DNA of 64,000 bases from Moringa oleifera. Lineage: Eukaryota > Streptophyta > Magnoliopsida > Brassicales > Moringaceae. The translations under genes were made by a program, and so were the position numbers. The notes beneath the pieces are model-generated. The model ran no database searches, was not told where the DNA came from, and worked only from the letters and a program-made list of their open reading frames with translations. Numbering within the stretch: the first letter of the stretch is position 1; every line of letters starts with the position of its first letter. Positions 37,396 to 50,600 of the stretch are shown here, piece after piece. The DNA lies in contig JAJFZO010000065.1 of the NCBI GenBank assembly GCA_021397835.1, positions 2,055,001-2,119,000 on the forward strand, in the 5' to 3' direction.

Positions 37396-38688
37396 ATGAA
37401 AAATGTAATCGATTCTTTCCTTTCCTTAGGTCACTGGCCATCTTTTGGGAGTTTCGGGTTTAATACCGATATTTTAGCAACAAATCCAATAAATCTAAGT
37501 GTAGTGCTTGGTGTATTGATCTTTTTTGGAAAAGGAATGTGTGCGAGTTGGTTATTTCAAGAATAGGTTGGATCCACCCAGTTGCACTTTAGAACTAGGA
37601 GGTACACAATCTTGCGAATTACTTCTGAATAAAGTTTAAAAATCATATTTAAGAACCATAGATTTCGTGATTCATTGGTAAATCTACTTTACTTTGATTT
37701 TCTATCAACCAAAAATCTGGGATCATTAACATGGTTAAAGCTAAACCTTTTGAAGTCCAGATGTAGCATGGTACTTTTTCTACTACTATAGTTAAAATAG
37801 AAATATTTTCAAAACGAATAGTTAGAATTTTTTTGATATAAAACACTCATGTCGATAAAATGATTTGAGCCTTTTATATTTATTGGAAATGAAAAAATTG
37901 GTATTTCAAACCCTTTTTTTCTAATGCTGAATTGATGACCTAGGTATAAAGTAAGAAGAATTCTTTGGATTTGAAAAAAAAAAGAAACAACTTTGCTGAC
38001 AATTATATATTTTTGGTTGGTCAGAAGAATCCTCCGAATATTTCGGTCTTAGATTAGTGATCATCCTCAATATTTTTTTTAAATATGAATAGAGAAGAGA
38101 GGGAGGGGATAGGCTCATTACATTAAAAAAAAAAAAAAAGATATGTGAATTAACCCTCCCATAAGTATAAGTGATTGAATTAATTAAGCGTGAGAGCCAA
38201 ATGAATCGAAAGATTCATGTTTGGTTCGGGAAGGGATCATGGAATTTTTTGAAACGAATGTAAAGATAATCCACTTTCATTAAGTGATTTATTAGATAAT
38301 GGAAGACAGAGGATCTTGAATACTATTCAAAATTCAGAAGAGCTACGAAAGGGGGGCATTGAACAGTTAGAAAAAGCTCGGGCTCGCTTACGTAAAGTAG
38401 AAATAGAGGCAGATCAGTTTCGAGTGAATGGATACTCTGAGACAAAACGAGCAAAACAGAATTTGATTAATTCAACTTATAAGACTTTGGAACAACTAGA
38501 AAATTAAAAAAATGAAACCATTTTTTTAAATAACAAAGAGTGATTAATCAAGTCCGACATGGGTTTTCCAATAAGCTTTACAAGGAGCTATAGGAACTCT
38601 GAATAGTTGTTTGAGTAAGGAGTTATATTTACGTACCATTAATGCTAATATTGGTATGTTTGGGGCGATGAAAGAAATAACTGATTAG
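37396..38688 (+). pseudogene. atpF: atpF (copy B), with intron, broken
   Basis: This is ATP synthase subunit b. Exon 1 (37396 to about 37539) is open: [36 protein letters not shown]. It retains the Trp codon that became TAG in copy A. The intron begins tgtgcgag and runs to about 38273. Exon 2 (about 38274-38688) keeps [27 protein letters not shown]. It stops at TAA after LEQLEN (38505-38507), with the natural TAG at 38686-38688. The start region of exon 2 is altered around 38274-38320. Confidence 0.93.
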
Positions 38689-38749
38689 TCCTTTACTTTT
38701 ATTATAGGTATTATTTTTTTTACTTCAAAAAAAGAATTTGGAAATACTC

Positions 38750-40269
38750 ATGGTAACCATTAGAGCTGATGAAATTTGTAATATTATCCGTGAATGTATT
38801 GAGCAATATAATAGAGAAGTAAAGATTGTAAATACCAGTATCGTACTTCAAGTAGGCGATGGCATCGCTCGTATTTATGGTCTTGATGAAATGATGCCAG
38901 GTGAATTAGTAGAATTTGAAGACGGTGCGATAGGCATTGCCCTAAATTTAGAATCAAATAATGTTGGTGTTGTATTAATGGGTGACTGTTTAATGATACA
39001 AAGGGGAAGTTCTGTCAAAGCAACAGGAAAAATTGCTTAGATACCCATGAGTGAGGCTTATTTAGGTCGTGTTATAAATGCCCTGGCTAAACCTATTGAT
39101 GGTTGAGGTGAGATTTCAGCTTCTGAATCTCGGTTAATTGAATCTCCCGCTCCAGGTATTATTTTGAGACATTTCGTATGTCAGCCTCTTCAAACAAGAC
39201 TTATTGCTATTGATTCGATGATTCTTATAGGACGTGGGCAGCGAGAATTAATTATTGGGGACAAACAGATCGGTAAAACAGTAGTAGCCACAGATACAAT
39301 TCTCAATCAACAAGGGCAAAATGTAATATGTGTTTATGTAGCTATTGGTTAAAAAGCATCTTTTCTGGCTCAGGTAGTGACCACTTTCTAGGAAAAAGGG
39401 GCCATGGAATACACTATTATGGTAGCCAAAAATGGTGGATTCTCCAGGTACATTACAATATCTCACGCCTTATATAGGAGCTACTTTGGCTAAATATTTT
39501 ATGCATCGTGAACGACACACTTTAATCATTTATGATGATCCTTCCAAACAAGCACAAGCTTATCACCAAATGTCTTTTTTATTATGAAGACCACCTTGTC
39601 GTGAAGCTTATCTAGGAAATGTTTTTTATTTGCATTCACATCTTTCAGAAAGAGCCGCTAAATCAAGCTCTCAATTAGGCGAAGGAAGTATGACTGCTTT
39701 ACCAATAGTTGAGACCTAGTCGGGAGATGTTTCGGCTTATATTCCTACTAATGAAATTTTCATTACAGATGGACAAATATTCTTATCTGTCGATCTATTC
39801 AATGTTTGAATCAGGCCTGCTATTCATGTAGGTATTTTTGTCTCCAGAGTCGGATCTGCAGCTCAAATTAAAGCTATGAAACAAGTAGCTAGCAAATTAA
39901 AATTAGAATTGGCTCAATTCGCCGAATTAGAAGCCTTTGCACAATTTGTTTCTGATCTCGATAAAGCTACTTAGAATCAATTGGCAAAAGGTCAACGATT
40001 ATGTGAGTTACTCAAACAATCCCAATCAGCCCCTCTCACGTTAGAAAAACAGATAATGACCATTTATACCGAAACGAATGGTTATTTTGATTCATTAGAA
40101 CTTGGCAGGTAAGAAAATTTCTCATTGAGTTATGTACTTAAAAATGAATAAACCTCAATTCCAAGAAATCATATCCTCTACCAAGACATTCACTAAGGAT
40201 GCAGAAGCCGTTTTGAAAGAAGCTATTCAGGAACAAATATAACGTTTTCTACTTTAGGAACAATTATAA
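38750..40269 (+). pseudogene. atpA: atpA (copy B), multiply broken
   Basis: This is the F1-ATPase alpha subunit. ATG 38750-38752 opens [28 protein letters not shown] and runs to TAG at 39038-39040 (Gln to stop). Other breaks are a TGA at 39104-39106 in the DGRGE motif (the same codon as copy A) and a damaged Walker A GDRQTGKT (GDKQIGKT at 39258-39280). A TAA follows in the IGQKAS segment. The C-terminus is recognisable to 40267-40269. It totals 1520 nt against about 1524. Confidence 0.95.
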
Positions 40270-40454
40270 ATAAATAAAAGAAATCGATCATTCTTAATCT
40301 TTATTCTTTAATTTAATTAATTTCATTTTTATTTAATAATAATATAAGTTTCTAAGTATTAAATAAGTATATAATATATATAACATAAGTAAGCATCTTT
40401 ATTCAAATCATTCAATATTTCTTTCTTAACATAGAAATATATATAGAAATAAAT

Positions 40455-40526
40455 TACGTCCAATAGGATTTGAACCTATACCAAAGGTTTAGAAGACCTC
40501 TGTCCTATCCATTAGACAATGGACGC
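40455..40526 (-). tRNA. trnR-UCU: tRNA-Arg(UCU), copy B
   Basis: The 72-nt gene has the TCT anticodon and is almost consensus; the 3' end carries one C-to-T change (ggacgta). It is the partner of the copy A gene at 11763-11834, in inverted orientation. Confidence 0.91.
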
Positions 40527-40697
40527 TTTTCATTTCGATTTTTTTTTTGCATTTTTTTTACTTTACTATCTTTTGTTCAGAAAAAATAAAGAATATATGA
40601 GACAATTTTAGGAATTGTATATTAATTCACTTCGATGAAGTGAATTAATACATATTCAAATAGATATTATCTCTATAATTTAGAACGGGGAATCTAA

Positions 40698-41464
40698 AAC
40701 GGGTAGTGGGAATCGAACCCGCATCATTAGCTTGGAAGGCTAGGGGTTATAGTCGACGTCGATTCATCATTTTTAACATCTCTAATTCAAAACCGAAGAT
40801 GAAACTTTTGTTTCATTCAGCTGCTTTATGGAAGATGGATAAATTCCCACAAATAATAAGAGGGGAACGAAATAAAAATGCGACCCATAACATCTATGTT
40901 AGCTTTTCTATCTGAATGCATTCAATTTAGAACAATTTGCTTTATAGATGATCCCTCTAGAAGATGGATATTATGACAATCTTTTTAGATACTTCGTTCT
41001 CTATTTCTTTTTAATAGAATCCTTAGGGAAAGTATTTTGTTTCCACCTAGCTAAAACAATATGTCGATGTCTCTAGTAAACTAAAGTTATAGTTTATTAG
41101 TTATTTTGCTTGAATTTTTTCTATACAAAATAAAAATTGAAAATTTAGTTACGATTAGAAATAATTTTTTCTATCTTTATCTGTGGATCCTTTTCTCATT
41201 CTTATTCAATTGAAAATAGTGATCCAATTCAAAAATTATGTTTCATAATTTCATAATCCGATTAATTTTTCAATTTATAATTGACTCTTGGATATAAATC
41301 ACGAGAATGTATACTCTTCCTCGAATTTTTCATTGAAAGGTAAAGGATTAAATCTTTTTAAGAAATAAAGTTTTTGATCGTAAAATGAACCAAATCAAAG
41401 GATCCCTTAACTATTAAGGGGGTTTATAAAACGAATCACACTTTTACCACTAAACTATACCCGC
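40698..41464 (-). tRNA. trnG-UCC: tRNA-Gly(UCC) with group II intron, copy B
   Basis: The 5' exon is at 41442-41464 and the 3' exon at 40698-40746, with the TCC anticodon within the cttggaagg stretch read in reverse. An intron of about 695 nt separates them. The flanking palindrome lies at about 40617-40655. It is the partner of copy A 10822-11591. Confidence 0.88.
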
Positions 41465-42322
41465 TACAATGTGATTATTGTATATAAAAGGATCTTTTGT
41501 CGAACAAGGTAATTGGACATAATCAAAATAAAATAGAATAAAAAAATCCTAAAAATTAAAGTATTGACGCACTTTGTCAAGAGACCTAATGAAATTAGTA
41601 AAAGACGGCTCATTTGAGTTATTTAGTTTAATAACTAAATAAAATAAGAAGGTCTTTTTTTTTGTTGGCGGAATTTTGATAGATAGGATGTAGTAAAAAG
41701 GCTTAGGTCATAACATAAAAACGTATTGGCAAGAATCCATATTTTCCTTATTTTAATATATTTAAAGATTTTTTTAGAAAAAAATAATAAAATTTCTTAT
41801 AAAATAATTTATTGTAAAATAAATAATATAATATGAAATTTTAAAATGAAAAAATATATTACAATTAAGATTTTCTTTTCTTTTAATAAATGTAAATAAA
41901 AAAAATTAAAATAAAAAAAAGAAAATGAATGATACTTTGATTTTTTATTTCAAATAAAAATATGAATCATTTTAGCTATGATTCAGTGGTATGATTTGAT
42001 TCGATATAAAAAAAAAAAAAGGCTCGGCTGGGTACTGACCAGGGCAGGTTGTGAAAATTAAAAAAAAAACCCTTTTGGACGAGACAAAATCAAAGAGATA
42101 TTCTTCTTTTTTATATTTTTATTTGAAATATCTCTTTCGAACATCTTTTTATCTAAATGAAATTTTTGATAAGATTTATATATATATATATATATATAAG
42201 TTGTATTGTATATAATTAATAATCTATACAAAAAAAAGTAAAGTATCAAAAAGGTAAAGAAGGGCTTTTTTTACGCATTACTTTTTGTGTAATATAAGAT
42301 AATGATTATCCTTTTTCAATTA
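41465..42322. other. trnG-trnS spacer, copy B
   Basis: This is AT-rich plastid spacer with a TA microsatellite at 42178-42198 and a G/C-rich patch at 42021-42052. That patch corresponds to the inverted repeat of copy A at 10189-10220 but is more decayed. No gene is seen. Confidence 0.65.
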
Positions 42323-42411
42323 TAAGATATGGCTGAGTGTACTAAAGCGTCGGATTGCTAATCTGTTGTACGAGTTATTCGTACCGAGGGTTCGAAATCC
42401 CTCTCTTTCCA
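42323..42411 (+). tRNA. trnS-GCU: tRNA-Ser(GCU), copy B, degenerate
   Basis: This is an 89-nt class II tRNA with the GCT anticodon. Its 5' end reads taagatatgg instead of GGAGAGATGG, so the acceptor stem cannot pair. There is one extra base near the T arm. It is the partner of the better-preserved 9828-9915. Confidence 0.88.
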
Positions 42412-42506
42412 TTTCTTTTTTGATGATGTGGAATTGGAATAAATGAAATGCTAATAATATTATAACATTTATAAAAATCAAGCAAAAAAAACCCTTATTT
42501 TTTTTA

Positions 42507-42896
<390 letters not shown>

Positions 42897-43076
42897 AAGA
42901 GGGAAGCGGATACTCAATTTAAAGTAAGTAAACAAAATTCCATTCTCAATCTCATAGATACATATAGAATTCTGTGAAAAGCCGTATTTGATAAAAGTCG
43001 TATGTACAGTTTGGAGGGAGATCTTTCATGTCTTTTGAGATCCACCCTACAATATGGGGTCAAAAGGCCAAAATAA
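42897..43076 (+). pseudogene. rps12: rps12 intron 3' end and last exon
   Basis: This is the end of the second rps12 intron (group II domain V-like sequence around 42976-43017) followed by the short last exon. The exon reads Tyr-Gly-Val-Lys-Arg-Pro-Lys and stops at TAA 43074-43076. The rest of the trans-spliced gene is absent. rps7 follows 53 bases later, as in plastid inverted repeats. Confidence 0.85.
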
Positions 43077-43129
43077 ATGATTTTAGCCCTTATAAAAAGA
43101 AAACTGATTCTTGAACCCCTTTCACACTC

Positions 43130-43599
43130 ATGTCACGTCGAGGTACTGCAGAAGAAAAAACTGCAAAATCCGATCCAATTTATTGTAATCGATTAGTTAA
43201 CATGTTGGTTAATCATATTCTAAAACATGAAAAAAAAAAATCATTGGCTTATCAAATTATCTATCGAGCCTTGAAAAAGATTCAATAAAAGACAGAAACA
43301 AATCCACTATCTGTTTTACGTCAAGCAATACGTGGAGTAACACCCGATATAGCAGTAAAAGCAAGACATGTAGGCTGATCAACTCATCAAGTTCCCATTG
43401 AAATAGGATCCACACAAGGAAAAGCACTTGCCATTCGTTGGTTATTTGGGGCATCCTAAAAACGTCCAGGTCGAAATATGGCTTTCAAATTAACTTCCAA
43501 ATTAGTAGATGCTGCCAAAGGGATTGGCGATGCCATACGCAAAAAGGAAGAGACTCAAGAATGGCAGAGGCAAATAGAGCTTTTGTACATTTTCATTAA
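43130..43599 (+). pseudogene. rps7: rps7, several nonsense codons
   Basis: This is small-subunit ribosomal protein S7. ATG 43130-43132 opens [34 protein letters not shown]. An A-run encoding Lys-Lys has expanded. Nonsense codons replace Gln in KKIQQKTETNP, Gly in VGGSTHQ, and Arg in GASRKRPGR. The C-terminus is recognisable to the natural TAA 43597-43599, with a length of 470 nt against 468. It lies between rps12 and ndhB. Confidence 0.93.
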
Positions 43600-43920
43600 T
43601 CCATGAACAACATCTATATAGACACATAGATCCATGGATCCATACATCTCGATTGAAAAAGAATTAATGTAAAAAAAAATCAAAATTGATTGATTTATTT
43701 CTTGAAACAAATGAAAAGGAAACAAAAGACGAAATATAAATTATGGATCAACTAAGCCCTCTCAGGGAATTGCTTAAGAATAAGAAAGAGGAATCTCATG
43801 TAAATACCATGGAATAAGGTTCGATCTTATTCATGGGGATTCCATAAATATTCCATTCCAAAAATAGAAATTTTGAAACAATTGGGATTTTTTTTGGAGA
43901 TTGGATGTAGTTACTAATTC
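43600..43920. other. rps7-ndhB spacer
   Basis: This is inverted-repeat spacer DNA including the ndhB 5' flank. No separate gene is seen. Confidence 0.7.
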
Positions 43921-46140
43921 ATGATCTATCATGTACAGAATGAAATTTTCATTCTCGATTCTACGAGAATTTTTGTGAAAGCCTTTCATTTGCTTCTCTT
44001 CGATGAAATTTTTATTTTCCCAGAATGTATCCTAATTTTTAGCCTAATTCTTCTTCTGATGATCGATTCAACCTCTGATCAAAAAGAACATATCTTGGTT
44101 GTATTTCATCTCTTCAACAAGTTTAGTAATGAGCATAACGACCCTATTGTTCCGATAGAGAGAAGAACTTATGATTAGCTTTTTAGGAAATTTCCAAACG
44201 AACAATCTCAATGAAATCTTTCAATTTCTTATTTTACTATGTTCAACTCTCTGTATTCATCTATCCGTAGAGTACATTGAATGTACAAAAATGACTATAA
44301 CAGAGTTTCTATTATTCATATTAACAGCTACTCGAGGAGGAATATTTTTATGCGTGCTAACGATTTAATAACTATCTTTGTAGCTCCAAAATGTTTCAGT
44401 TTATGCTCCTACCTATTATCTGAATATACCAAGAAAGATGTACGGTCTAATGAGGCTACTACGAAATATTTACTCATGGGTGGGGCAAGCTCTTCTATTT
44501 TGGTTCATGGTTTCTCTTGGCTATATGGTTCATCTGGGGGAGAGATTGAGCTTCAAGAAATAATGAATGGTCTTATCAATACATAAATGTATAACTCCCT
44601 AGAAATTTCAATTGCGCTTATACTCATCACTATAGGAATTAAGTTCAAGCTTTCCCTAGCCCTTTCTCATCAATGGACTTCTGACGTATACGAAGGAGTG
44701 TGGTTCGTTTGATAAATTCCTACCTCTCTATCTATTATCTATCTTTGAGATGTTTTGATTTTTCAAAACTCCATGGATATTAGAAGAGAAATGTTATCCC
44801 CACTCAGACCAAGGCATAACTTTGACTTGTTCAAATAACAATTAAGGTGAAGTAGGGTCAAGAACAACGAATCTCTTTATGATAAACAGATCCATTTTGC
44901 AAGTTCATTATTATAGATAGTTCTTACAAAGGATTGGATTGATGACGTATACAATACTTGAATTCTCAATGTAGATGCTACATAGTTGGTTCTCATCCTT
45001 CAGAGACTACGAGTGTAATAGGAGCATCCGTCGACAAAAGGATCACCCTAAGATGATCATCTCATAGCTATTGAGAATGAATCAAATCAGATGGTTCTAT
45101 TTCTCAATCTTTCTAACTTGCTCCTACGAAAACAAGGTCAAAAAAATTGAGAAAAATCAATCATTCATAACCATTAATGAAGGATTCCTCAAAAAGTTAA
45201 GGATTAGTAATCCGTTTTAGAAATCGAATGGATTCGATCTTATACATACACGAGAAAGGTAATCAAAAAAGAAAGAAGATGAGTTCTTCTTTACTTTTAT
45301 CACTTAGGAGCCATGCGAGATGAAAGTCTCATGTACGATTTTGAATGAGAGAAAGAAGTGAGGAATCCTCTTTTCAACTCTGACTTTCCCACTCTAATCG
45401 TTGCTTTTCTTTCTGTTACTTCGAAAGTAGCTGCTTCAACTTTCGCCACTCTACTTTTCGATATTCCTTTTTATTTCTCATCAAACGAATGACATCTTTT
45501 TCTAGAAATCCTAGCTATTCTTAGCATGATATTGGGGAATCTCATTGCTATTACTCAAATAAGCATGAAACGTATGCTTGCATATTCATCCATAGGTCAA
45601 ATTGGATATTTAATTATTAGAATAATTGTTGGAGACTCAAATGGTGGATATGCGAGCATGATAACTTATATGTTATTCTATATCTCCATGAATCTAGGAA
45701 CTTTTACTTGCATTGTATCATTTGGTCTACGTACCGAAATTGATAACATTCGAGATTATGCAGGATTGTATACAAAAGATCCTTTTTTGGATCTCTCTTT
45801 AGCTCTATGTCTCTTATCCCTATGAGGTCTTCCTCCACTAGCAGGTTTTTTCGGAAAACTTCATTTATTCTGGTATGGATGGCAGGCAGGCCTATATTTC
45901 TCGATTTTAATAGGACTCCTTACGAGTGTTCTTTCTATCTACTATTATCTAAAAATAATCAAGTTATTAATGACTAGATGAAACTAAGAAATAACCTCTC
46001 ACATGCGAAATGATAGAAGATCTCCTTTAAGATTAAACAATTGCATCGAATTAAGTATGATTGTATATGTGATAGCAACTACTATATCAGGAATATAAAT
46101 GAACTCGATTATTATGGTTGCTTAAGATACCTTTTTTTAG
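43921..46140 (+). pseudogene. ndhB: ndhB with group II intron, broken
   Basis: This is a large membrane subunit of the plastid NDH complex (proton-pumping antiporter-like). Exon 1 runs from ATG 43921 to about 44696, the intron to about 45385, and exon 2 to TAG 46138-46140. Exon 1 opens [29 protein letters not shown] and shifts after about codon 57. Later frames carry [27 protein letters not shown] and [30 protein letters not shown]. Exon 2 keeps [29 protein letters not shown]. It has a TGA at Gly in the LSLGGLPP motif and a TAA near the C-terminus. Several editable or methylated C sites have become T. Confidence 0.94.
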
Positions 46141-46626
46141 CTTCTAGTTAGCTTTTAGAATCTATTTCTTAGTTCAAAATCCCTCTTACTAATATTAACT
46201 GGCATCAAAGAATTAGTAGATCGATTTCACCCAAAATGGGAATGGGCTAAGGTTATGAAATTATAATCTATAATCTGATGATCGAGTCGATTCCATTTTT
46301 ATAGGTTCATTCCATACCATACCAGACCAGAATAAGGTTATATACATTCTCATTATGAGAAAGGGTCATTCGAGCATATCTAAATAGATACTATGTTTAC
46401 ATATGGATCCCTACGTCGTTACATAGGTTTGATTGTCCATCTTTTTGATAATTAATATATTATATATAAGATATCCTCTGGATAATTCAAATTGAAGCAA
46501 TTGGATGTCTGACTCGGGCCTATATGACATGATCGATTAATAGAAATACTCCAACACTCCACCTTTGTCATAAATTCCATACATAGATAGATATCATATT
46601 CATGGAATACGATTCATTTTCAAGAT
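46141..46626. other. ndhB-trnL-CAA spacer
   Basis: This is inverted-repeat spacer DNA. The duplicated ataccatacc-type stretch at 46311-46325 is the only local structure noted. No gene is seen. Confidence 0.65.
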
Positions 46627-46707
46627 GGCTTGGTGGTGAGATGGTAGACACGCGAGACTCAAAATCTCGTGCTAAAGAGTATGAAGGTTTGAGTCCTCTT
46701 CAAGGCA
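46627..46707 (+). tRNA. trnL-CAA: tRNA-Leu(CAA)
   Basis: This is an 81-nt class II tRNA with the CAA anticodon (actcaaaat). It is close to the plastid consensus with changes at the first acceptor pair, the D arm and the variable arm. It lies between ndhB and ycf15 as in the inverted repeat. Confidence 0.92.
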
Positions 46708-47363
46708 TAATATTGAAATGCTCATTGAATTGGAATAAGTTCGACAGCGGATCACGAAATCTTAGTAATCTTTTCTTTCTTTATCTAATGAATGGGGAGT
46801 CCGCTTTGAAATCGTCCGCCCTGCGCCTCCCCCAGTATATGCTTCAACAAGAATCACACAAGGGTAGATTGATACAATATAAACCTCTGATAAAATGGCT
46901 TCCGTAACCTAGTAGATAAAGTATATTACATAGTCTGTTTTAGGGATTGGCGACTTACCCATTCAGTGACTTTGGCACTAGACGTTCCTATAACAAAATT
47001 GAGACTATTGGGTTGGGTGAATTCAATAATAGATGCTTGGTGGCATTCCAGCCTTCCTTCTCTTTCAAGACCTATCCGAAAGAGAATCCAATACTTCTTG
47101 GTCGTGAATATCTGAATAGGGTGAACCACTCCGTGGATATCTTTGCTTTGGAACAAAACAATTAGAAGGTCAACTAGAACGTGTATTATCCATATAGGAG
47201 ATCTTCCAATTGAGAAGATCCATCGACCTGAGACGAAGAGAAAGGTTTATCTATTTTATTTAATTATTCAGTTAAACCAATGATTCGTTATTAGAGCAGA
47301 TAGCAACAACCATTTCATTCAACGTGCATATTTTTTTATTTTAGAATGGATTTACATCTTTCA
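46708..47363 (-). other. trnL-ycf15 region with ycf15 3'-like part
   Basis: This is mostly spacer. On the minus strand, about 46940-47110 reads PIQIFTTKKYWILFRIGLEREGR, resembling the C-terminal part of ycf15 in plants that carry a continuous gene. Here it is separated from the 5' part by about 250 bases. Such an interruption is known in many eudicot plastomes, so it may be inherited from the donor rather than post-insertion damage. Confidence 0.55.
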
Positions 47364-47540
47364 TTAATGGAAATTTTTTGATGTAGTGAGTACTGATTGT
47401 TCACTGTTCAAGAATTCTTGTTTAGGCAATTCATACCATCCATACATAGTGTTTTGATCTAACATTCTTCCATGTTTCAGCAGTAGCATATTGTTCCATG
47501 GAGTTAAGGTCCAAGATATGGAAGAAACAGGTGTTTCCAT
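47364..47540 (-). CDS. ycf15: ycf15 5' part, short open frame
   Basis: The 58-codon frame runs from ATG 47538-47540 to TAA 47364-47366. It starts [21 protein letters not shown] and contains [21 protein letters not shown], typical of ycf15 next to ycf2. Whether ycf15 encodes a protein at all in plastids is doubtful. A two-codon loss after GRM (native Ile-Glu-Ile) is visible. It is open probably because it is short. Confidence 0.75.
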   Translation of the reverse strand: METPVSSISWTLTPWNNMLLLKHGRMLDQNTMYGWYELPKQEFLNSEQSVLTTSKNFH

Positions 47541-47629
47541 GACTCTACTACCTAGTCAATTTCGTTCCACTTAATCCCTATTTCATGGCCACATATTTTT
47601 CGGCTAAGTAATGGGAAACCTTTCTCTTG

Positions 47630-50600
47630 TTACATGAATCCAATTTTCATTTCATCCGGGAAAAGCCATCTTTTTATCAATAATGTCTTTATCATTTGAT
47701 CCAATAGTGTTTCGTTAGATAGGAACAGATTTGATAAATACTGATAACTTTCGGATGGAGTATTAGAATGAAAAAATCCATTAGATAATAAACTATTGGT
47801 TCTAAGCCATCTTTGGAGATGAATCAACTATTCGAAGTGCTTTTCTTGCGTATTCTTAATAAACCAGCATTTATATATAGATGTAGGAGGATCTGTTTGG
47901 GAAGTAAGAAGCCTCTTTGACATCTCTTCATCTACAAAGACTTCTTGATGTGAAAACATAGAGACAAAGGGCTAATCTTTGAATAGGAAAAAGAGTGGAT
48001 CCATAGGGTCTCAAATGAATTGGCTTATTCGAAAAAAGCCTTGTTCTTCGGAAGATCTATCTCGTGTTTGGTACTGCATGGTTCCACTCTACAAGAACTC
48101 CGAATCATTCGCTTGAAGCTTATCCTTTTCATCATAAATTATCTGCTTGCCCCGAAATGACCTGGCCTAATAGGGAAATCTCAATTCATAGGGCCTTTCG
48201 ATACAATCAAATAGAAAGCCCCAAGGGCGCCATATTCTTGGAGCCCAAACTATGTGATTGAATAAATCCTCCTTTATCTATTGCGGGTTGAGGACTCATT
48301 TTCCTTCTCTTTCTTTAAACTCCGATTGGTATTTTTCATAGAAAAATCTCTGATCAACAATAGAAAAAGATCCATTTTACATCATATATAAGGGATTCCT
48401 TGGTTCGGACCGAAGAAGAAATGTCACTCGATCATTATCAAACTGACCGCAATCTCTTTTTGTCCGTGAGGATCCCACTAGAGCACTTTTTACTTCTAAT
48501 AGGCCATGAACTAGATCAGAATCATTATCAATGAATTTATAAGAAGTGATCCCATTTTTTTGATTGGGTCTAAGTAGAGACCAAAGGTCTCAAGTGACTA
48601 ATCCGGCAGAATAACTCAAAAGATAAAGAAGTGTCGTTAATTTTTTCATGCTCGTTCCAAGTTCAAAGTACCATTTATACAAATAAGAATCCCCTTCGTT
48701 ACATGATTTCTTCTTCATATAGATAGATATAGGATCTATGGGGCAATTACTTAGAAGTACATTTTATGCAACAGCCCTTCCTATCTGATAGAAAAGGATC
48801 CCATGATCCTGAACCGATCTTACCTAGGATCACAAATCCCAAGTTTGTCTATGAAGAGCAGATCTAATTGCATTACTGTCTTTAATTGATTTCTTTGTGT
48901 AATACCAATTGATAAGGCCTCATTGGTAAGTGCTACAAGATCTGGTGCATTGGAACCCATGGTTATGGACTCGAATCCATTAGTATCAAACATTTTCTTT
49001 TCCAAGTGAAATCCCCTAGGTTATATGAAAGAGTGAAAAAGTGCCTTTGTTGTTATGGAATAAGAAGCCTTCGTATCTTAATGCATGTATTTAATTTATT
49101 CGGCGCTATTAGAGCGAGATCCACTTTTTGAGGAATATGAGTCGAAGCAATAACAAGAATATTTTTAGTGGAACATCTTTCACAATCCCTGGAGAGAGAG
49201 TTCACTAATAGACCGAGGGATAAGTAATTCGACTCATTCACATCCAGATCATGAATATTTGGAATCCATATTAAGCAAGGAGACATTGATTTTGCTAATT
49301 CGAATTGAAGGGTGATATAAAATCGGTCTATTTTCGACATCATATCCATAGTTAGTGCATTCATCATAGTTAGAAGCTCCAACTCCGTATCAAGTTCACG
49401 ATCGATATCGTCACTATCATCAACATTGTTACTAGCATCAATATCGTCACTAGCGTCAATATCGTCACTATCATCAATATCGATATCATCAATAAAAAAA
49501 TCTTTAGGCTTGTTATCGAGGAACTTGTTCAAAAATACTGTAATCAAAGGAACAAATGAGTTTATCGCTAGGTATTTGACCAAATAGGATCGTCCGGTTC
49601 CTATAGAACCTATCACTAAAATACCCTTACAGGGGAATAGGGCTAAGCGGAGCAAAAGAGGTTTTCCATGAGATGGGAAATGAAAACTATTAGCCCTACA
49701 CGAAGTTTGTGAATAAGTGATTGTTTGATAATGAGCAAGGAATATCTGTCTTTCTACTAAACATAATGTATTGAACTCATAGTTTATTAGATACTTTTTA
49801 TCAATGTCAACTAAGTATCGTAATCAAATTGCTCCCGGTTGTTCAATCATTTGATAACTAGAGTCATTCTTTGATAAATGATCACTATAAGTTAGACTCA
49901 ATAGGATTTGATCAATCCTTTTTCTGCCGTTAATGTGGAGAACTGAACCAAGAATTCTCTTTCTTTATCATCAATCGAATCACTATTCGTGACCCAAGAT
50001 TCTATTTTATCATCAATCCAATCACCGCTCACGTTTTTTCTTTTTCTTATCAATAAATATATCTCTTTAATTGTATGACTTAGATGTCTCGTATTTCTCA
50101 AAAAAGTGATTCGATTGATGGGATTTGGTATGATACTTATGAGATCGATGATATCAATGAAATTGATATTCAAATATTTCTTCTTAGAATGTATTAATTT
50201 GACCCCATAAGCGGGATCACCACCCCATAGCATGTTGCCGCCAAAACCCCGTAGTTCTGTAAAAAAATCTCCTAATTGTTCCAAAGCAACTAGAAAGAGA
50301 TTCTTTAACCAGAAAGAATTCAGTTCAGATGTAGGATACCTATCCAAAAGTTTTCGCAACTCAATCATGTATGATGGAATCATCAAATATTTGACCTTTT
50401 TGAACTTTTTCTGTAACTCACTATAGGCTTGGGAAACAAAGAGAAGATGTGTACGAACGAGATATCCAGCAATAAGAAAAAGGAAAAGGATTGAATAGAG
50501 GAATTCTCGAACATTTGGCAATCTCAGATGTGTCGATATCAATGGTGGCTCATTATTTCAATGAATCATTTCTTTGGACAGAAGAAGATTATGTAAACAC

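Noticed and set aside
49405..49491. Tandem repeats considered as a CRISPR-like array
   Set aside because: Units are 18 bases, adjoining and in frame within ycf2, with no spacers.
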